64,000 nucleotides of DNA from Parageobacillus sp. KH3-4 (GTDB lineage: Bacteria > Bacillota > Bacilli > Bacillales > Anoxybacillaceae): assembly GCF_022846435.1 (NCBI RefSeq), contig NZ_AP025627.1, forward strand, positions 468,001 to 532,000, in the 5' to 3' direction. This document shows positions 54,315 to 64,000 of this stretch, piece after piece (position 1 is the stretch's first letter; every line of letters starts with the position of its first letter). The notes beneath the pieces are model-generated. The model was not told the DNA's origin. It searched no databases and saw only the letters and a program-made list of their open reading frames with translations. A program made the translations under genes and the position numbers.

Positions 54315-54677
54315 ATGGCATTCACTTTTTATTGGTATCCGAAATGCGGTACATGCCGAAAAGCAAAAAAATGGCTTGATGAGCACAACATTGCCGTACG
54401 GGAGATACATATTGTTGACAACCCGCCGGCAAAAGAGGAATTGACAGAATTTTACCGCAAAAGCGGACTTCCGCTGAAAAAATTTTTTAACACAAGTGGT
54501 ATGAAATATCGTCAGTTAGGGCTAAAAGATAAAGTGAATACCGCTTCGGAAGAAGAACTTCTTGAGTTGCTCGCTTCCGACGGCATGTTGATTAAGCGCC
54601 CGATTTTGACGGACGGAAATCATGTTATCGTTGGGTTCAATGAAGAGCAATATGAAAAATTTTTTGGACAAAGATGA
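54315..54677 (+). CDS. yusI: ArsC/Spx-family protein YusI
   Basis: A 120-residue thioredoxin-fold protein of the ArsC/Spx superfamily with C-x-x-C in YPKCGTCRKA near the N-terminus and the cis-Pro region LIKRPILTD. The ATG at 54315 is preferred; a GTG lies three codons earlier. Same position as yusI in B. subtilis. Redox role inferred, target unknown. Confidence 0.85.
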   Translation: MAFTFYWYPKCGTCRKAKKWLDEHNIAVREIHIVDNPPAKEELTEFYRKSGLPLKKFFNTSGMKYRQLGLKDKVNTASEEELLELLASDGMLIKRPILTDGNHVIVGFNEEQYEKFFGQR

Positions 54678-54767
54678 CGAATTCGGTGAGTTTTTTGAGA
54701 AAATCGGTTATTATTAAAAAGAATACAATATTAAAAATAATATAATCTGTAATGGAGGGATGCGATC

Positions 54768-55151
54768 GTGAATACGCCAAAGGAGTTACGTTATTCTGAA
54801 GAACATGAGTGGGTGCGCGTCGAAGGGGATAAAGTGCGCATCGGCATTACTGATTTTGCACAATCTGAATTAGGTGACATCGTTTTTGTTGAACTGCCGG
54901 AAGTAGGCACAGAAATTACGGCAAATGAGCCATTCGGCAGCGTGGAATCCGTAAAAACTGTTTCCGAACTTTATGCGCCGATTAGCGGCAAAGTAGTAGA
55001 AGTGAATGAAGCATTAAATGATAATCCAGAATATGTAAATGAATCTCCATATGAAAAAGCGTGGATGATTGTCGTCGAGCCTTCCGATATGAGCGAGATC
55101 GATAATTTATTAACGGCAGAGCAATATGAAGCAATGGTAAAAGAAGGATGA
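54768..55151 (+). CDS. gcvH: glycine cleavage system H protein
   Basis: A 127-residue lipoyl carrier; Lys63 in [10 protein letters not shown] is the lipoylation site. It shuttles aminomethyl groups between P and T proteins of glycine decarboxylase and in Bacillus also serves lipoyl relay to other complexes. GTG start after ATGGAGGG. P- and T-protein genes are not here, as in B. subtilis. Confidence 0.95.
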   Translation: MNTPKELRYSEEHEWVRVEGDKVRIGITDFAQSELGDIVFVELPEVGTEITANEPFGSVESVKTVSELYAPISGKVVEVNEALNDNPEYVNESPYEKAWMIVVEPSDMSEIDNLLTAEQYEAMVKEG

Positions 55152-55227
55152 TCATTGGCACAAACCACCATTGCTGATTACGCAAGCGATGAGTATCCTA
55201 ATATACATAACGAGGTGGGTGAAAAGG

Positions 55228-55430
55228 ATGCTCATCGCCGTTGAAACCAAAAAAGCAATGGGGAAAGTAAAACTCGATTTTATTTATATTGGAGAAAATG
55301 AACGAGTTGGCCATTTTTCTTTTGCAATCGACTTTCGTGGCAAAACCAATATGAACCGTATTTATAAGGGATGACCGTCACCGTTGAACCAGGTCAAAAG
55401 TATGTCGATTGCGACGGTAAGGCTGGTTGA
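55228..55430 (+). pseudogene. yusG: YusG-like (DUF2553) small protein, probably frameshifted
   Basis: A 48-codon frame (MLIAVETKK...VGHFSFAIDF...NRIYKG) stops at 55374, and the next frame starts at an ATG overlapping that stop and reads VEPGQKYVDCDGKAG before TGA at 55428. The YVDCD end is what I expect at the C-terminus of YusG, so one frameshift near 55370 seems to split the gene. Position between gcvH and yusF fits. Confidence 0.5.
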
Positions 55431-55432
55431 TG

Positions 55433-55462
55433 TAAAAGCAACGGTGCTATGCCGTTGCTTTT
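55433..55462 (+). terminator. intrinsic terminator
   Basis: AAAAGCAACGG pairs with CCGTTGCTTTT. The 220 bp that follow to yusF show no gene. Confidence 0.75.
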
Positions 55463-55681
55463 CTTCGTGTTTATTGCTTGGCGAAAAAAGACGGCAAACC
55501 GGTGTACGAAAGGAAACGGTCACATTGTTTTTCCGCATAAATGTACAAATAGAAAAATTCCAAATTATTGGGTAAAATCCATTCTCGGTTCAACGAATTC
55601 GTATTACCGGAAAACGAAACCGCTGTTGGCCGTTTCCTTGTTCCACAATGACTTGATCCATTTTTCTTAAGGTGGTCCATC

Positions 55682-56032
55682 ATGATAGAAATTGAAAAAG
55701 TGATTATTGTGGAAGGGCGTTCCGACAAACAAAAAATTGAAAAGATTGTGAATGAACCGGTTGAAATTATTTGCACAAATGGGACGATTAGTGATGCTAA
55801 ATTGGAAGAACTGATGGAAGAACTTTCTTATAAAGAAGTTTATATATTAGTGGATGCCGATGAAGCGGGCGAAAAATTGCGAAAACAGTTTCGCCGCGAA
55901 TTTCCTGAGGCAGAACATATATATATTGACCGAATGTATCGGGAAGTAGCTGCGGCGCCAAATTGGCATATCGCCCAAGTATTATTGCGGGCAAATTTTA
56001 ATGTCCATTATGATTATTTGTTAAAAAGGTGA
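55682..56032 (+). CDS. yusF: Toprim-domain protein YusF
   Basis: A 116-residue stand-alone Toprim protein with the conserved Glu in VIIVEGRSDK and D-x-D in LVDADEAG, the metal site of topoisomerase/primase/RNase M5-like folds. The M5-related size suggests RNA or DNA metabolism, but the role is unknown. RBS AAGGTGG. Overlaps the region before yusE. Confidence 0.85.
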   Translation: MIEIEKVIIVEGRSDKQKIEKIVNEPVEIICTNGTISDAKLEELMEELSYKEVYILVDADEAGEKLRKQFRREFPEAEHIYIDRMYREVAAAPNWHIAQVLLRANFNVHYDYLLKR

Positions 56033-56040
56033 AAGCAGCG

Positions 56041-56361
56041 ATGAAAAAAATACAGTTAGATGAAATAGATGACATCATTGATAAGGAAGAGACGGTTTGC
56101 CTTTACGTGTATACGCCGATGTGCGGCACTTGCCAGCTTGCCGAGCGGATGATGGAAGTGGTGGAAGAGCTGTTTCCGCGTATTCCGTTTTACAAAATCG
56201 ATATTAATTATATGCCCGAGCGTGCGGCCATATGGAAAATTGAAAGCGTTCCATGTCTTCTTTTATTTGATGGCGGCAATATCGTTCACAAATTATACGC
56301 GTTTCATTCTGTACCGTATTTATACGAAACAATAAAGAAATTTTGGACGGAAAACAGGTAA
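56041..56361 (+). CDS. yusE: thioredoxin-like protein YusE
   Basis: A 106-residue thioredoxin-fold protein with the redox pair in PMCGTCQLAE, and cis-Pro in ESVPCLLLF. The ATG at 56041 has AAGGTGA upstream and starts 8 bp after the yusF stop. Cytosolic (no signal peptide). The 217-bp gap after it contains a hairpin (ATCATTTC/GAAATGAT, 56453-56472). Confidence 0.85.
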   Translation: MKKIQLDEIDDIIDKEETVCLYVYTPMCGTCQLAERMMEVVEELFPRIPFYKIDINYMPERAAIWKIESVPCLLLFDGGNIVHKLYAFHSVPYLYETIKKFWTENR

Positions 56362-56579
56362 GGATATTTTTTCATGAGCAAAGCGAAAAATGGGTCAAAG
56401 CCGGCAGTGCGATAAAGCATATAAAATAAACGATTATTTGACCTTGTTTGACATCATTTCTTGGGAAATGATGAGTGTCTTGCCTATTTTCCAGAGGATT
56501 TGTCGAGATTTTTATAAAGGATTCTCCCCCTTTTCTAATGAAATAAATGGGTAACGGATAAAGGGGGAGGAGGATATAA

Positions 56580-56927
56580 ATGGATATACGTGAATTAATA
56601 AAACAGCTTACAGAACGAATGCAAAAGTTGAATCATTTATCACCGATTTTGCCAGAAGAGGAACTATACATTCAATTTGAGTGCGAAACAGAAACGGCAG
56701 TTGTGGCGATTTCTAAACATAAGATCGAGCAGAAGGAAGCGGCAGATGAACGGCGGGTGTTGACTGTCCGGGGATCGAAAGAGGCGATTGAAGCGATGTT
56801 GAATGGAAGGCTGAAATTGCAACAACAAATTCGGCTTCGCGAAGTGAATATTTCTGGAAGTTTCCGGCATATGCTGCTGCTCGAGTCGCTGCTTCATTTG
56901 TCAAAGCCGTATGGTTATGTTTGCTGA
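56580..56927 (+). CDS. yusD: YusD family protein
   Basis: A 115-residue soluble protein with a predicted SCP2-like alpha/beta pattern, matching the position and size of B. subtilis YusD before metNPQ. GGGGGAGGAGG before the ATG. No catalytic motif seen; function unknown. Confidence 0.7.
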   Translation: MDIRELIKQLTERMQKLNHLSPILPEEELYIQFECETETAVVAISKHKIEQKEAADERRVLTVRGSKEAIEAMLNGRLKLQQQIRLREVNISGSFRHMLLLESLLHLSKPYGYVC

Positions 56928-56961
56928 AAATAATACAATCAATGAATTTTATAAAAAATAA

Positions 56962-56990
56962 TTGACAGATTATAAAATTAGTAGTACTAT
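56962..56990 (+). promoter_or_regulatory. promoter of the decayed S-box locus
   Basis: TTGACA (56962-56967) and TACTAT (56985-56990) are 17 bp apart, just upstream of the variant S-box leader. Confidence 0.65.
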
Positions 56991-57010
56991 TCAGAAAAAA
57001 TGGCGAAATA

Positions 57011-57134
57011 AAAACTTTTCCGCGAGAGGCAGGGGAACTGCACCGGTAAAGCCCGGAACCGGTTGTTGAGTACGGTGATGATTCCGGCGAAGTGAATGGA
57101 TTTGAAAGATAAGAAAAGAGTCCCCCTCTCTTTT
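57011..57134 (+). ncRNA. variant SAM-I (S-box) riboswitch
   Basis: The conserved order of S-box elements is present in altered form: GAGAGGCAGGGG, GGTAAAGCCCGGAACC (for GATGAAACCCGGCAACC), GATTCC (for AATTCC) and TTTGAAAGATAAGA (for TTTGAGAGATAAGA). The P1 arms CTTTTC (57015-57020) and GAAAAG (57113-57118) remain complementary although their sequence differs from the canonical copy downstream. AAAAGAG...CTCTCTTTTT could be its terminator. SAM binding is uncertain. Confidence 0.6.
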
Positions 57135-57144
57135 TGGGATACGA

Positions 57145-57304
57145 AAAGTTTAATTATCCATCCAGCGGGCACTGCATATCAACAGCTACACGAAGAAAAA
57201 CTAAAACTATCCGTGGGGCGGAAGATTTGTTCGTCTATCTGTCGGCGTCAAAAAATGTTCATGGTTTAATTGACGATTTGGAATGGGCGATGAATGACAT
57301 CTGA
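57145..57304 (+). pseudogene. C-terminal remnant of O-acetylhomoserine sulfhydrylase/gamma-lyase type enzyme
   Basis: Reads IIHPAGTAYQQLHEEKL and then, after frameshifts, RLSVGV and KNVHGLIDDLEWAMNDI before TGA at 57302. This is the end of a PLP-dependent Cys/Met-metabolism enzyme (MetY type). Most of the gene is deleted; only leader and tail remain. Confidence 0.75.
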
Positions 57305-57371
57305 CATTTCCGCCTCATCATCCCAAAAGACTGTCATGCTATTTTTCAATATTTTTACTATAATATTTTTA

Positions 57372-57401
57372 TTGACATTATTCGACATATAATGATAAAA
57401 T
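57372..57401 (+). promoter_or_regulatory. metNPQ promoter
   Basis: TTGACA (57372-57377) and TAAAAT (57396-57401), 18 bp apart, about 50 bp before the S-box. Confidence 0.5.
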
Positions 57402-57448
57402 CACATTCGTAACTAATGAGACATTTTAACTGAATAAAGTGCATTTGT

Positions 57449-57612
57449 GCTCTTATCAAGAGAGGTGGAGGGATGTGCCCAATGAAACCCGGCAACCGTC
57501 AGCGGATTCGCTGAAATGGTGCCAATTCACACAAAGCGTCTGCTTTGAGAGATAAGAGACAGAACGGTGACCATTGCCTTTCTGTTCTCTTGAGCAGAAG
57601 GGTTTTCTTTTT
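57449..57612 (+). ncRNA. SAM-I (S-box) riboswitch of metNPQ
   Basis: Canonical S-box: TCTTATCAAGAGAGGTGGAG, CAATGAAACCCGGCAACC, AATGGTGCCAATTC, and GAGAGATAAGAGA closing P1. It is followed by ACAGAACGG...CCTTTCTGT and a T-rich stretch as terminator. High SAM should terminate transcription before metN. Confidence 0.95.
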
Positions 57613-57652
57613 GTTGCGAGTGTTTTTTGCATGAAGGAAGGTGAAAATGTGC

Positions 57653-58681
57653 ATGATTTTATTAGAAAACGTGACAAAAATCTATGAAGCTTCAAACGGA
57701 TCTGTGACAGCGGTGGATAATGTTACTTTACAAATAAAGGAAGGGGAAATTTTTGGCATCATTGGGTACAGCGGAGCAGGAAAAAGCTCGTTAATCCGTC
57801 TTCTTAACGGATTGGAAAAACCGACAAAAGGAAAAGTCATTGTTGCCGGACGTGATATTGCTAATATTAAAGGAAAAGAGCTGCGGAAGGCTCGCCAAGA
57901 AATAGGGATGATTTTCCAACATTTTAATTTATTATGGTCGAGAACCGTCCGTGAAAACATTGCGTTTCCGTTAGAAATTGCCGGCGTGCCGAAAGATCAG
58001 CGAAAGAAACGAGTCGACGAACTCATTCAGCTTGTTGGATTGCAAGGAAGAGAAGATGCCTATCCATCACAGCTTAGCGGCGGGCAGAAACAACGCGTCG
58101 GCATCGCGCGTGCGTTAGCGAACAATCCAAAAGTGTTATTGTGCGATGAAGCAACGTCCGCGCTAGACCCACAAACAACCGATTCCATTTTGGAACTTTT
58201 GGTCGATATTAATAAACGTTTAGGATTGACGATCGTATTAATTACCCATGAAATGCACGTGATCCGCAAAATTTGCGATCGCGTCGCGGTGATGGAAAAC
58301 GGAAAAATCGTCGAGCAAGGCGAAGTGCTGCAAGTATTCCGTCAGCCAAAACAGGCGATTACGAAACGGTTTGTTCAGCAAGTGGTCGAACCGGAAGAAA
58401 CAAAAGAAACGATTACTCACCTACTTGATAAATACCCAAATGGAACGGTTGTCCAATTGACGTTTGTCGGCGAAGCCGCCGAGCAGCCGCTCATTGCCAA
58501 TGTCGTTCGTCAGTTTCAAGTCGACGCGAATATTTTGCAAGGAAAAATTTCGCAGACACATCAAGGTGCTTATGGTGTCTTATTCGTCCATATGGATGGA
58601 GAGAAAGAAGAAGTTGCCCGCGCGATTGATTATATTCGAAATCAGCAAGTGGCGGTGGAGGTGATTACAAATGCTCGCTAA
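57653..58681 (+). CDS. metN: methionine ABC transporter ATPase MetN
   Basis: A 342-residue ATPase with Walker A GYSGAGKSS, signature LSGGQKQRVGIARAL, Walker B VLLCDEATSALD, and the C-terminal NIL regulatory domain (about 265-342) that senses methionine. ATG 57653 lies 8 nt after AAGGTGA. It overlaps metP by 11 bp. SAM riboswitch upstream. Confidence 0.94.
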   Translation: MILLENVTKIYEASNGSVTAVDNVTLQIKEGEIFGIIGYSGAGKSSLIRLLNGLEKPTKGKVIVAGRDIANIKGKELRKARQEIGMIFQHFNLLWSRTVRENIAFPLEIAGVPKDQRKKRVDELIQLVGLQGREDAYPSQLSGGQKQRVGIARALANNPKVLLCDEATSALDPQTTDSILELLVDINKRLGLTIVLITHEMHVIRKICDRVAVMENGKIVEQGEVLQVFRQPKQAITKRFVQQVVEPEETKETITHLLDKYPNGTVVQLTFVGEAAEQPLIANVVRQFQVDANILQGKISQTHQGAYGVLFVHMDGEKEEVARAIDYIRNQQVAVEVITNAR

Positions 58682-59339
58682 CCTCTTACCGAACGTAGAG
58701 TGGGATATGATTTGGGCAGCTACTGTTGAGACGCTTTATATGACAGGGATCGCAGTTGTGGCGACATTTATATTAGGAACGATTCTTGGACTGCTTTTAT
58801 TTTTAACATCAAAAGGCAACTTATGGGAGAACCGCTTGGCGAATATGATCATTGCTGCTGCCGTTAATATTTTCCGTTCTATTCCGTTTATTATATTAAT
58901 TATTTTATTAATTCCGTTGACGAAATGGATGGTTGGGACGATTCTTGGTGCCAACGCCGCGCTGCCGGCGCTCATTATCGGAGCGGCGCCATTTTACGCG
59001 CGAATGGTTGAAATTGCGCTCCGTGAAATTGATAAAGGCGTTATTGAAGCGGCGAAAGCAATGGGAGCATCGACGGCAACAATTATTTGGAAAGTGTTGC
59101 TTCCAGAGTCACTGCCTGCACTTGTGTCCGGAATTACCGTAACGGCAATTGCTTTAGTCGGATATACGGCGATGGCGGGAGTTGTCGGCGCCGGTGGTCT
59201 TGGTAACTTAGCGTATTTAGAAGGATTTCAGCGCAACCATAATGATGTGACGTTTGTCGCCACCGTGCTCGTGTTAATCATTGTATTTGTCATTCAGTTT
59301 ATCGGTGACTTTGTCACTTCCAAAATAGATAAACGATAA
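58671..59339 (+). CDS. metP: methionine ABC transporter permease MetP (MetI)
   Basis: A 222-residue permease with five hydrophobic helices and the ABC-permease EAA loop EAAKAMGASTATIIWKVLLP. Translationally coupled to metN. Forms the channel for D/L-methionine. Confidence 0.93.
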   Translation: MLANLLPNVEWDMIWAATVETLYMTGIAVVATFILGTILGLLLFLTSKGNLWENRLANMIIAAAVNIFRSIPFIILIILLIPLTKWMVGTILGANAALPALIIGAAPFYARMVEIALREIDKGVIEAAKAMGASTATIIWKVLLPESLPALVSGITVTAIALVGYTAMAGVVGAGGLGNLAYLEGFQRNHNDVTFVATVLVLIIVFVIQFIGDFVTSKIDKR

Positions 59340-59355
59340 AAAGGGGGAAATCGAT

Positions 59356-60195
59356 ATGAAAAAATGGCTTAGTGCATTATTTGCCGCTGTCCTTGTGTTG
59401 GCATTAGCAGCGTGCGGAGGCAACAACAACGCGTCTAATGGCCAAAAAGAAGGGAAATTGACGAAATTAGTGGTTGGAGCTTCGAATGTTCCACATGCGG
59501 AAATTTTGGAAAAAGCAAAACCGATTTTAAAAGAAAAAGGTATTGACTTAGAAATCGTGAAGTTCCAAGATTATGTTTTACCAAACAAAGCGTTGGCGGA
59601 TAAAGAAATTGACGCAAACTATTTCCAACACATTCCATATTTAGAATCACAGAAAAAAGAGCATGGATATGACTTTGTCAACGCTGGCGGCATTCATATT
59701 GAGCCAATCGGCATTTATTCGAAAAAGTATAAAAGCTTGGAAGAACTTCCAGACGGTGCAACGATCATCATGAGCAACTCGGTTGCAGATCATGGCCGCA
59801 TTTTATCCATGCTGCAAGAAAAAGGGCTGATTAAGTTAAAAGACGGCGTGGACAAAACAAAAGCAACAGTGAAAGACATTGTCGAGAATCCGAAACATTT
59901 AAAATTTGAAGCAGATGTTGATGCGGGAATGCTGCCGCAAATTTATAAAAACGGCGAAGGCGATGCGGTTGTGATTAACGCGAACTATGCGCTAGATGCC
60001 GGTTTGGACCCTGCAAAAGACCCGATTGCTGTCGAGTCGCCGAAAAATAACCCGTATGTCAACATTATCGCTGTACGTAAAGGCGACGAAAACCGCAAAG
60101 AAATTAAAACGCTTGTTCAAGTGTTGCAGTCGAAAGAAATTCAAGACTTTATTAAAAAAGAATATAAAGGTGCCGTCATTCCGGCGGCACAATAA
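59356..60195 (+). CDS. metQ: methionine-binding lipoprotein MetQ
   Basis: A 279-residue NlpA-family lipoprotein with lipobox LALAAC (Cys20) and the motif DANYFQHIPYLESQ typical of methionine-binding proteins. AAGGGGGAAA before the ATG. Last gene of the operon. Confidence 0.94.
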   Translation: MKKWLSALFAAVLVLALAACGGNNNASNGQKEGKLTKLVVGASNVPHAEILEKAKPILKEKGIDLEIVKFQDYVLPNKALADKEIDANYFQHIPYLESQKKEHGYDFVNAGGIHIEPIGIYSKKYKSLEELPDGATIIMSNSVADHGRILSMLQEKGLIKLKDGVDKTKATVKDIVENPKHLKFEADVDAGMLPQIYKNGEGDAVVINANYALDAGLDPAKDPIAVESPKNNPYVNIIAVRKGDENRKEIKTLVQVLQSKEIQDFIKKEYKGAVIPAAQ

Positions 60196-60229
60196 AAATA
60201 ACGGGGGCAAATCGCTCCCGTTATTTTTT
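60194..60229 (+). terminator. metNPQ terminator
   Basis: AAAATAACGGG pairs with CCCGTTATTTT, followed by TTG. The 250 bp after it hold no gene. Confidence 0.85.
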
Positions 60230-60485
60230 GCAGCTTTTCAAGAATGGAGACAAGCGGCACAATGGAGCTAACAAATAAAACGCAAGATCATCTATTAATC
60301 TTCAAACTTAATACACGAAAAACGTGACGGCAACGAAATTCATTTTCCTGCTTGGCTTTCTCCCAATTTTGTCAATATGAGGCCAAAAAGCGCCAGTGAG
60401 TATATTTAATTTATGTTTCGCCTGTTTAATCTCCTGTTCCTTCACGCATACTAACACAGACACATTATTTCAAGGGGGGTTATGG

Positions 60486-60845
60486 ATGAATCAGCAACAT
60501 ACGTCCGTTGAAGCAGCTCTTCGCCATTATAAAGAAGGGGTTGGCACGTTTACGCAAAAGCTGCCGAATGTCGCTAGCAGTTTTCATGCGTTCACCGAAG
60601 CGTGCTTTGAAGAAGGAGCATTATCAAAAAAAGAAAAGCAGCTAATTGCACTTGGAATCAGCCTGGCGACGCGGGATGAGTATTGCGCAATCTACCATAC
60701 GAAAGGATGTTTGGACGAAGGGGCTTCAGAACAGGAAATTTTAGAAACTTGCGGTGTAGCTGCTGCGTTCGCGGGCGGTGCGGCGATGAGCCAAGCGGTA
60801 ACTTTGGTCCAAGAGTGCATTCATGAACTAACGATGAAACATTAA
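60486..60845 (+). CDS. carboxymuconolactone decarboxylase (AhpD-like) family protein
   Basis: A 119-residue helical protein of the CMD/AhpD family, with the Cys-His pair in EYCAIYHTKGCLDEGAS and a Gly/Ala-rich helix. The family includes alkylhydroperoxidase-like redox proteins; here the usual C-x-x-C is reduced to one Cys before the His. ATG 60486 after AAGGGGGG. It stands alone between metQ and suf with its own terminator. Confidence 0.82.
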   Translation: MNQQHTSVEAALRHYKEGVGTFTQKLPNVASSFHAFTEACFEEGALSKKEKQLIALGISLATRDEYCAIYHTKGCLDEGASEQEILETCGVAAAFAGGAAMSQAVTLVQECIHELTMKH

Positions 60846-60846
60846 T

Positions 60847-60872
60847 TAAGACCCCATTATAGGGGTCTTTTT
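60847..60872 (+). terminator. intrinsic terminator
   Basis: AAGACCCC pairs with GGGGTCTT around ATTATA, then TTT. Confidence 0.85.
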
Positions 60873-61063
60873 CCTTCATTTTTGTTCATTAACGCGCCTA
60901 ATAAAAAGCTTTTCACTATGCATATAGTGATATTTTGTGCAAAAGGTTGCTAATACTTTTCATTTGTTATAAGATTGTAATGAGAATAAAATGAGAATAG
61001 AATAAAAAAGTCAATGATACAACGACGCACACAATTTTTAGTGAAAAATTGGAGGTATTCTGC

Positions 61064-61843
61064 ATGGCAGTATTGACAATTAAAGATCTTCACGTATCCG
61101 TTGAAGGAAAAGAAATTTTAAAAGGCGTGAATTTGGAAGTGAAAGGCGGAGAGATTCACGCCATTATGGGACCGAACGGAACGGGCAAATCAACGCTATC
61201 ATCGGCGATTATGGGACATCCAAAATATGAAGTGACACAAGGTAGCATCACGTTAGACGGACAAAACGTGTTGGAGATGGAAGTGGATGAGCGCGCACGC
61301 GCCGGTTTATTTTTGGCGATGCAATATCCAAGTGAAATTAGCGGGGTAACGAACGCGGATTTCCTTCGTGCTGCCATTAACGCCCGCCTTGGCGAAGGCA
61401 ATGAAATTTCGTTAATGAAATTTATCCGCAAACTGGACGAAAAAATGGAATTTCTCGAAATGAATCCAGATATGGCGCACCGCTACTTAAATGAAGGATT
61501 CTCCGGCGGGGAGAAAAAACGCAACGAGATTCTTCAATTAATGATGCTTGAACCGAAAATCGCGATTTTGGACGAGATCGACTCCGGTCTTGACATTGAC
61601 GCTTTGAAAATTGTTTCAAAAGGAATTAATGAAATGCGCAGCAGCGAATTCGGCTGTTTGATCATTACGCACTATCAGCGCTTGTTAAACTATATCACAC
61701 CAGATTATGTGCATGTCATGATGCAAGGGCGCATCGTAAAATCCGGTGGTCCAGAGTTAGCGCAACGTCTTGAAGCGGAAGGATATGATTGGATTAAAAA
61801 AGAACTTGGCATTGAAGACGAAACGGTTGAGCAAGAAGCGTAA
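61064..61843 (+). CDS. sufC: Fe-S cluster assembly ATPase SufC
   Basis: A 259-residue ABC-type ATPase of the SUF machinery with Walker [10 protein letters not shown], signature [12 protein letters not shown] and Walker [12 protein letters not shown]. It works in the SufBCD scaffold. GGAGG precedes the ATG at 61064. First gene of the sufCDSUB operon. Confidence 0.95.
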   Translation: MAVLTIKDLHVSVEGKEILKGVNLEVKGGEIHAIMGPNGTGKSTLSSAIMGHPKYEVTQGSITLDGQNVLEMEVDERARAGLFLAMQYPSEISGVTNADFLRAAINARLGEGNEISLMKFIRKLDEKMEFLEMNPDMAHRYLNEGFSGGEKKRNEILQLMMLEPKIAILDEIDSGLDIDALKIVSKGINEMRSSEFGCLIITHYQRLLNYITPDYVHVMMQGRIVKSGGPELAQRLEAEGYDWIKKELGIEDETVEQEA

Positions 61844-61860
61844 GCGTTAGGAGGAGTATT

Positions 61861-64000
<2,140 letters not shown>

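Noticed and set aside
55171-55374. Longer start of the yusG-like frame at 55171
   Set aside because: The ATG at 55228 follows GAGGTGGGTGAAAAGG and fits better; the upstream codons have no ribosome binding site.
57011-57134. Cobalamin riboswitch for the variant leader
   Set aside because: The CCGGTG and GCAGGGG words hint at it, but the order of elements and the matching P1 and GATAAGA end fit an S-box better.

Overview
The window looks like a chromosome segment of a thermophilic Bacillaceae, most likely Geobacillus/Parageobacillus. Three blocks follow the gene order of the Bacillus subtilis chromosome: yuk/yue (type VII secretion), yus (fadM, yuzL, fadN-A-E, yusI, gcvH, yusG, yusF, yusE, yusD, metNPQ) and suf. 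Shine-Dalgarno sequences are strong and purine-rich, and starts are ATG, GTG or TTG. The genus is inferred from gene content and synteny; no database search was possible. I saw no rRNA, tRNA or CRISPR array.

Region 1 (1-10.1 kb) is a complete type VIIb secretion locus: esxA, yukD, essB, essC, esaA and essA. Region 2 (10.1-20.3 kb) is the most unusual part. One intact WXG-like/pre-toxin TG polymorphic toxin with its small partner is followed by an array of partial copies of the same pre-toxin module. Each copy leads into a different C-terminal toxin tip and its own immunity gene: AHH nuclease, HEWH-type tip with Imm22, a truncated tip, a colicin E9-like HNH nuclease with an Im9-like immunity protein, and a B. 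subtilis LXG-RNase-like tip. A serine recombinase and an IS110 element split the array. The displaced toxin copies have lost their starts or frame, while the immunity genes keep good ribosome binding sites.

Region 3 (20.8-38.4 kb) starts with katA under a PerR-type box. A 4-hydroxyphenylacetate (homoprotocatechuate) catabolic cluster follows: a LysR regulator, hpaB, a frameshifted hpaD, an aldehyde dehydrogenase pseudogene, hpaC, an FAD-synthetase paralogue, a DapA-family aldolase, two FAH-family proteins, hpaF, hpaE and a GntR regulator. It ends in a five-gene branched-chain-type ABC transporter, probably for the aromatic substrate. A cre site, a palindrome and a repeated TATAGTATATGA motif suggest carbon-catabolite and GntR/LysR control.

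Region 4 (38.4-45.2 kb) holds decayed sequence, a half-size flavoprotein, a tiny zinc-ribbon protein, a pseudogene of a ferri-siderophore binding protein behind a Fur box, the BirA-controlled bioY-bioD-bioA operon, and spore-coat-like genes. Region 5 (45.3-64 kb) is the yus/suf block: fatty-acid beta-oxidation under a FadR box, glycine cleavage H protein, small yus genes, a decayed metY-like locus that keeps its promoter and a variant S-box leader, the intact S-box-metNPQ operon, and sufC-sufD-sufS (cut by the window edge). A very AT-rich secreted-protein gene flanked by about 175-bp direct repeats has been inserted between fadM and yuzL.
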